This document shows, piece by piece, positions 59,253 through 64,000 of a DNA stretch of 64,000 nt (positions within the stretch are counted from its first letter, which is position 1; each line of letters starts with the position of its first letter). Made by a program: the position numbers and the translations under genes. Source of the DNA: Algoriella xinjiangensis (GTDB lineage: Bacteria > Bacteroidota > Bacteroidia > Flavobacteriales > Weeksellaceae); contig NZ_FOUZ01000011.1 in the NCBI RefSeq assembly GCF_900115015.1, positions 80,351-144,350 on the forward strand. Reading direction: 5' to 3'. Below the pieces are notes generated by a model. It was not told the DNA's origin and did not search any database. It saw only the letters and a list, made by a program, of their open reading frames with translations.

Positions 59253-60677
59253 TTATACTTGTTTCAGTTTCCATTTACCTCTTTTGAAAAGGATAAATGC
59301 AATAATCGCAATAAATGTTTCTGCAATAGGAATGGCGATAAAAACGCCTTCTTCTTTCAGGTTTAAATGATAAGATAAAAAATAAGCCAACGGAATTTGG
59401 AACAACCAAAATCCAACAAAGTTTATTAAAGTTGGTGTCATCGTATCTCCAGCACCGTTAAATGCATTCATCATTACCATTCCGATTGCATACAAAACAA
59501 AACCGCTTGCCAAAATATACATACCTTCTTTTGCAACGATTTTGATATGCTCTTCGGTTGTAAAAATAGAAACCAAATAATTACTCATTCCATAAAAAAT
59601 AACACTTACAATTACCATGTAAATGATATTGAATTTCATTGTCATTAAAACAGATTTTTCTGCTTTCTCAGGATTTTTATTTCCTAAGTTTTGACCAACC
59701 AATGTTGCAGCAGCATTGCTTAAACCCCAAGCAGGCAACATAAAAAACATCATTAATCGTAAGGCAGTTTGATAACCAGATGAAGCAATTTCTCCACCAG
59801 TTTGTGCCACAATTCTAGCCAAAATAATCCAACTACAACTTGCAATAACATATTGTACAATTGCAGGAACGGCTATTTTTACAATATTAATAATGAGGTT
59901 AATTTTAGGCTTAAAATAAGAAAGCTTTATTTGGATTAATGAATTGCTTTTTGTCAAACAATACAATTGATACAAAACTCCACAACTTCTACCAATGGCA
60001 GTTGCTAGCGCGGCACCTTCTAATCCCATTTCGGGAAAAAATCCCCAACCACGAATTAGTATCGGACAAAGAATAATGTTTATAATATTAGCAAGCCATA
60101 AACTTTTCATGGCGATAGCTGCATTTCCAGCACCTCTAAAAATTCCGTTGATTAAGAAGAGCAAAACAATGCTTAAACAACTTGCCATCATTATTTGTGT
60201 AAAACGTTCGCCATATTGTGCAGATTCTAAACTAGAACCCATCCAAATCAATAAATCTTTGGCGTATATAAACCCAAATATGCTTAGAATTATGGTAATA
60301 ATAATGGATAATAAAATGGCTTGTGAAGCACTTTCAGAAGCTTTTTCTGGTTTTTTTTCTCCAATTCGTCGGGCAATAATTGCCGTTGCCGCCATACTTA
60401 TTCCAATTGATATAGAATAAACAATTGTAAGTAGAGATTCTGTTAAACCAACAGTTTGTATGGCGTAAGCACTTTCTTTTAAGTGTCCAACAAAGTATAA
60501 ATCTACCAATGCAAAAACGGATTCCATTGCCATTTCAAACATCATTGGAATGGCCAATAAAAACACGGATTTTTTGATTGGGATCGCGGTTAAATCTAAG
60601 TTTTCGCTTGAAAATGATTGTTTTATCAACGAAAAAATAGACGCAATTTTGGCTGTAAAATTTGAATTTGCAGTCAT
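59253..60677 (-). CDS. MATE family efflux transporter
   Basis: 474 residues, about twelve TM helices in two six-helix halves. Typical signatures: FLLAIPMMFEMAMESVFALVDLYFVGHL at the start of the first half (shown in part: AMESVFALVDLYFVGHL), GLTESLLTIVYSISIGISMAA, and in the second half VPAIVQYVIASCSWIILARI. Probably exports cationic drugs or metabolites using a Na+ or H+ gradient; specificity unknown. Single-gene unit sharing its terminator with the HMG-CoA synthase gene. There is no regulator beside it. Confidence 0.92.
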   Translation of the reverse strand: MTANSNFTAKIASIFSLIKQSFSSENLDLTAIPIKKSVFLLAIPMMFEMAMESVFALVDLYFVGHLKESAYAIQTVGLTESLLTIVYSISIGISMAATAIIARRIGEKKPEKASESASQAILLSIIITIILSIFGFIYAKDLLIWMGSSLESAQYGERFTQIMMASCLSIVLLFLINGIFRGAGNAAIAMKSLWLANIINIILCPILIRGWGFFPEMGLEGAALATAIGRSCGVLYQLYCLTKSNSLIQIKLSYFKPKINLIINIVKIAVPAIVQYVIASCSWIILARIVAQTGGEIASSGYQTALRLMMFFMLPAWGLSNAAATLVGQNLGNKNPEKAEKSVLMTMKFNIIYMVIVSVIFYGMSNYLVSIFTTEEHIKIVAKEGMYILASGFVLYAIGMVMMNAFNGAGDTMTPTLINFVGFWLFQIPLAYFLSYHLNLKEEGVFIAIPIAETFIAIIAFILFKRGKWKLKQV

Positions 60678-60865
60678 AATTTTAGTTTTTTAATACGAAT
60701 AAATAATAATTGTTATGAGTTGAACGTTAAGCTGCCGCGAAGTTTTATCGTTCATATTCAATTCTAAAATCTGAGAGGATTTATGGGGCAAATGTAAATC
60801 ATTTTAGCGAATATCAAATTATCTTTTTGATTTCTTATCTTTACAAAAACAGCAATTATACAAAA

Positions 60866-62980
60866 ATGAAAAAAACTGCTTTTATTTTATTAAATGTAGC
60901 ACTTATGGTAGGAGTGAATGCACAGAGTTATAAAAAAAAATATCCTGAAACAAAAAAGGTAGACCACGTAGATACTTATTTTGGAGAAGAAGTTCAGGAT
61001 CCATATCGTTGGTTAGAAAATGATTTATCTGAGGATACAAAAAAATGGGTAATCGAGCAAAATAAAGCAACTTATGCTTATTTGAATGAGATTCCGTTGC
61101 GTGCTCAATTAAAAAAATCGTTAACAGATATTTGGAATTACGAAAAAATTTCGACTCCATTCAAAGAAGGTGATTTTACGTATTATTATAAAAATGATGG
61201 GTTACAACAACACTCAATTTTATACCGTAAGTTAGGAGAAAGTGGAACAGAAGAAGTTTTTTTAGATCCAAATAAATTTTCAAAAGACGGTTCGGTTTCT
61301 TTGTCTGACGTAAGTTTTTCGAAAGATGGAAGTTTAGTTGCTTATTCAATTTCTGAAGGTGGTTCGGATTGGAGAAAAGTAATTATACTTAATGCAAAAG
61401 ATAAAACACAAGTAGGTGAAACATTGGTTGATGTAAAATTCTCTGGAATTGCTTGGAAAGCAAACGATGGTTTTTATTATTCATCTTACGATAAACCAAA
61501 AGGATCAGAATTATCAGAAAAAACAGATCAACACAAATTATATTACCACAAATTAGGAACGGCTCAGAAAAAAGATCAAATGATTTTTGGTGGACAAGAA
61601 ACTCCACGCCGTTATGTTGGTGCATATTTAACTGATGACGAGCGTTTCTTGATTATATCAGCTGCAAATACAACAACTGGTAATGAGTTGTATTACCAAG
61701 ATTTATCGCAAGCTGCAAGTCCAATAAAAACAATTGTTGGTAATTTTGATACAAGCACTTCTGTTATTGATAATGATGGCGAAACATTCTACATTTTTAC
61801 AAATAACAAAGCGCCAAATAATAAAGTTGTAAAAGCAACAATTTCTGATTTAAGCGAAGCTGCTTGGAAAACAATTATTCCTGAAACAGAAAATGTGTTA
61901 TCAGTTTCTACTGCAGGAGGATATTTATTTGCGAAGTATCTAAAAGATGCAATTTCGGTTGTTGATCAATATAAATATGATGGATCAAAAGTTCGTCAAA
62001 TTACATTACCAGGAGTTGGTTCTGCATCTGGTTTTGGAGGTAAAAAATCGGAGAAAGAAATCTATTTCGGATTCTCTAATTACATTACGCCATCTACAAG
62101 TTACAAATACAATGTAGAAACGGGTTCGTCGGATGTTTACATCAAACCAAATGTAAAATTTAATTCGGATGATTATGTTTCAGAACAAGTTTTTTATACA
62201 TCAAAAGATGGAACAAAAGTTCCGATGATTATCACTTACAAAAAAGGATTAAAGAAAAATGGTAAAAATCCAACAATTGTATATGGTTACGGAGGTTTCA
62301 ATATTAGTTTAACGCCAGGATTTAGTCCAGCAACTGCTGCTTGGATTGAAAACGGTGGAGTTTACGCTGTTCCAAATTTACGTGGAGGAGGAGAATATGG
62401 TAAAAAATGGCACGATGGTGGTCGTCAATTCAATAAATTAAACGTTTTCAACGATTTTATAGCAGCTGCAGAATATCTTCAGAAAAATAACTTTACTTCG
62501 CCAGATTATACTGCTTTGTCAGGAGGATCTAATGGAGGATTATTAGTTGGAGCAACAGAAACAATTAATCCTAAAATTGCGAAAGTAGCATTGCCAGCTG
62601 TAGGAGTTTTAGATATGTTGCGTTACCACACATTTACTGCTGGTGCAGGTTGGGGTTACGATTACGGAACTGCCGATGATAGCAAAGAAATGTTTGAATA
62701 TCTGAAAGGATATTCGCCTGTACACAATGTAAAAGCGGGAACTTGTTATCCGGCGACTTTGGTTACAACTGGTGATCATGATGATCGTGTTGTACCAGCG
62801 CATTCGTACAAATTTGCCGCAAATTTACAAGCAAAACAAGGTTGTGAAAATCCAGTTTTAATCAGAATTGAAACAAAAGCTGGTCACGGTGCAGGTCGTT
62901 CTACTGAAGTTGTAATTAACGAAACTGCAGATAAATTTGCATTCACATTGTGGAATATGGGAATCAAAAAACTAAAATAA
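60866..62980 (+). CDS. Prolyl oligopeptidase family serine peptidase (S9A)
   Basis: 704 residues from ATG 60866, which gives a clean signal peptide (KKTAFILLNVALMVGVNAQ); an in-frame ATG 13 codons upstream adds a polar stretch and is unlikely. An N-terminal beta-propeller (about 75-410) precedes the alpha/beta-hydrolase domain. The catalytic triad is Ser555 in SGGSNGGLL, Asp640 in TGDHDDRVV and His674 in AGHGAGRS, matching the spacing of known prolyl oligopeptidases. It cleaves Pro-containing peptides, here in the periplasm. A hairpin terminator follows at 63001. Confidence 0.95.
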   Translation: MKKTAFILLNVALMVGVNAQSYKKKYPETKKVDHVDTYFGEEVQDPYRWLENDLSEDTKKWVIEQNKATYAYLNEIPLRAQLKKSLTDIWNYEKISTPFKEGDFTYYYKNDGLQQHSILYRKLGESGTEEVFLDPNKFSKDGSVSLSDVSFSKDGSLVAYSISEGGSDWRKVIILNAKDKTQVGETLVDVKFSGIAWKANDGFYYSSYDKPKGSELSEKTDQHKLYYHKLGTAQKKDQMIFGGQETPRRYVGAYLTDDERFLIISAANTTTGNELYYQDLSQAASPIKTIVGNFDTSTSVIDNDGETFYIFTNNKAPNNKVVKATISDLSEAAWKTIIPETENVLSVSTAGGYLFAKYLKDAISVVDQYKYDGSKVRQITLPGVGSASGFGGKKSEKEIYFGFSNYITPSTSYKYNVETGSSDVYIKPNVKFNSDDYVSEQVFYTSKDGTKVPMIITYKKGLKKNGKNPTIVYGYGGFNISLTPGFSPATAAWIENGGVYAVPNLRGGGEYGKKWHDGGRQFNKLNVFNDFIAAAEYLQKNNFTSPDYTALSGGSNGGLLVGATETINPKIAKVALPAVGVLDMLRYHTFTAGAGWGYDYGTADDSKEMFEYLKGYSPVHNVKAGTCYPATLVTTGDHDDRVVPAHSYKFAANLQAKQGCENPVLIRIETKAGHGAGRSTEVVINETADKFAFTLWNMGIKKLK

Positions 62981-63000
62981 TTTAAGTTTTAATATTGCTT

Positions 63001-63034
63001 AAAAATCCATTTGATTAATCAAATGGATTTTTTT
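63001..63034 (+). terminator. Terminator after prolyl oligopeptidase
   Basis: Perfect 16-base inverted repeat (63001-63016 with 63017-63032) ending in T-run. The realistic hairpin loop is GATTAATC-centred. Confidence 0.8.
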
Positions 63035-63056
63035 ATTTTTATAGAAATGATTCTAT

Positions 63057-63911
63057 ATGAGTAAATTATTAACACTGATTATTTTTATTTCAAGTTTTTC
63101 TTTTGGACAATATATAAAAAAAGCTACAATTGTTTTAACAGACGGAACAACAATAGAAGCTCGTGATATTGTTTACGCAAATAAAGTTTATGAGTTTAAA
63201 TCATTAGATAATTTACTTTTAAATCAAGAAATTACAAGAGATATAGTTTCTGAACTAAAATTTGATTCTATAAGTTATACTGAAACCGTACCTAGAATTA
63301 AAGAAACTTTAGCTGTACACATTAAACCAAATGGTTTATATCAAGCAATTGAAGATTTTTATAGCGGTATACCAACTTCTACAGAAAAAATAATAGGAAG
63401 AGAAGATGGCGGGAAAAATTATAATTATCCAAAAGATTTGATGTTATTTAAAACAACAGAAAAAAAAGTAGTAAGTTCTCCATTTGCAATTGTATACGAG
63501 GATGAACTTTATTTAAATCTAAAAGGATTAAATAAAATAGAGTCAAAAGAAATGAAAGCTTTATATGCTAACTCCGAGGCAATAAACAGATATATTCGTG
63601 TAAAATATAATAATGACGACTATTATTATACAGAAGTTTATCAGAAAAAATCGAATGATGCCGCTATTGTAGGTGCTTTATTATTTGGACCTATTGGCGC
63701 TGTTATAGGTTCTGCAATTAATACTCAAAGTCTAGATAAAGATGTTTTTCCAATAATTTTACTTAATCAAGATCGTAAAACGTATCAAGTTAATGATTGT
63801 TTAAATTTTAATAAAATATTAAAGGATAAACTTAATTTTAAGATTCAATGTAAATCTAAAGAAGATAATAGTCTTCAGAATGTTAGAAAACATTTAATAA
63901 AAAGTCAATAG
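63057..63911 (+). CDS. Hypothetical exported protein with glycine-zipper segment
   Basis: 284 residues. A signal peptide (about 1-17, ending SFSFGQ) and KKATIVLTDGTTIEARDI suggest an exported or membrane-associated protein. The middle is beta-rich without known motifs. Near residue 205-225 the sequence AAIVGALLFGPIGAVIGSAI is a glycine-zipper membrane helix, as in some surface-exposed or pore-associated proteins. A C-terminal charged region follows with no further helix. I do not recognise a family. Not clearly linked in operon to the peptidase upstream: a strong terminator lies between. Confidence 0.72.
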   Translation: MSKLLTLIIFISSFSFGQYIKKATIVLTDGTTIEARDIVYANKVYEFKSLDNLLLNQEITRDIVSELKFDSISYTETVPRIKETLAVHIKPNGLYQAIEDFYSGIPTSTEKIIGREDGGKNYNYPKDLMLFKTTEKKVVSSPFAIVYEDELYLNLKGLNKIESKEMKALYANSEAINRYIRVKYNNDDYYYTEVYQKKSNDAAIVGALLFGPIGAVIGSAINTQSLDKDVFPIILLNQDRKTYQVNDCLNFNKILKDKLNFKIQCKSKEDNSLQNVRKHLIKSQ

Positions 63912-63948
63912 CGTCCTAAACGTTTAAAAAAAGTTCAAAAAAAGAGGG

Positions 63949-63976
63949 TTGAATTTTGTATCTCAAATTATCTTTG
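63949..63976 (+). promoter_or_regulatory. Strong promoter directed out of the right edge
   Basis: TTG (63949-63951), 17-base spacer and TATCTTTG (63969-63976), with A-runs just upstream (63926-63943) like an UP element. No coding frame starts in the remaining 24 bases. The layout resembles promoters of stable-RNA operons in flavobacteria, so an rRNA or tRNA operon to the right is possible. Confidence 0.5.
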
Positions 63977-64000
63977 AGTTGCAAAACAAAAACTCACCCT

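Noticed and set aside
59995..60420. 141-codon open frame antisense to the MATE transporter
   Set aside because: Hydrophobic shadow of TM helices on the other strand; the MATE gene is complete and conserved.
51038..60677. A MepRAB-like drug efflux system formed by mepB and the MATE gene
   Set aside because: The two genes are 8 kb apart with many unrelated genes between and no MarR-type regulator; grouping them would be forced.

Overview
The window reads as a chromosome segment of a low-GC member of the Flavobacteriia (Bacteroidota). A Weeksellaceae-like organism (Empedobacter/Chryseobacterium relatives) is my best guess from gene content, not a proven placement. The evidence is AT-rich coding sequence, genes without Shine-Dalgarno leaders, many copies of the Bacteroidota promoter core TAnnTTTG (some with TTG 17-19 bases upstream), Bacteroidota-type lipoproteins, and typical flavobacterial neighbourhoods (acpP-fabF-rnc-IPExxxVDY-pyk; panC/panD beside a short GT5-like protein; DUF4270 before glmS). 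No transposase, CRISPR array, rRNA or phage gene was found.

Left part (1-27.5 kb) is mainly housekeeping: a DUF6427-like membrane protein (cut by the edge), lpxH, queD, comF, a large Ig-like lipoprotein, a DUF2752/CCC-motif membrane pair and radA. Then comes an unusual head-to-tail array of four paralogous secreted proteins (6975-10112), each joined to the next by the same 8-base stop/start overlap. After it lie a panD-hypothetical-UPF0104 operon, panC, a degenerate glycogen-synthase-like protein, a DUF4270 lipoprotein, glmS, ribE, an orphan histidine kinase, trmN6, a SAM methyltransferase, pckA and the fatty-acid/RNase III/pyruvate kinase block.

Middle part (27.5-49.8 kb) is a large surface-polysaccharide locus of the Wzx/Wzy type on the + strand. 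It encodes GDP-mannose, UDP-uronic acid, dTDP-6-deoxyhexose (rfbB, rfbC, rfbA but no rfbD) and UDP-L-FucNAc (fnlA/B/C) synthesis. It also has two nucleotide-sugar dehydrogenase paralogues, a Wzy-like EpsG protein, a flippase, three glycosyltransferases, a PglC-like phosphoglycosyl transferase, an ATP-grasp/HAD pair and a PglE-like aminotransferase. Base composition is mosaic: an extremely AT-rich polymerase/flippase core abuts a more GC-rich fnl block. That block carries a four-helix-bundle gene bracketed by inverted AAGGCAAAAG-type repeats. No wza/wzc/wzz export or chain-length gene is present, so O-antigen is more likely than capsule, but this is not settled.

Right part (49.8-64 kb): pheS, mepB, a siderophore/cobalamin-type binding lipoprotein, tRNA-Arg(ACG), der, a second copy of the small nucleotidyltransferase with a stand-alone mannose-6-phosphate-isomerase cupin (completing manC 26 kb away), tRNA-Phe(GAA), a cardiolipin synthase, an HdeD-family protein, HMG-CoA synthase, a MATE transporter, prolyl oligopeptidase and a glycine-zipper protein. 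The right edge ends with a strong promoter pointing out of the window.

The best candidates for something new are the four-gene array, the first nucleotide-sugar dehydrogenase with its catalytic-motif Asp changed to Asn, the repeat-bracketed four-helix-bundle cassette, and the GT5-like protein that has lost its sugar-nucleotide motifs.
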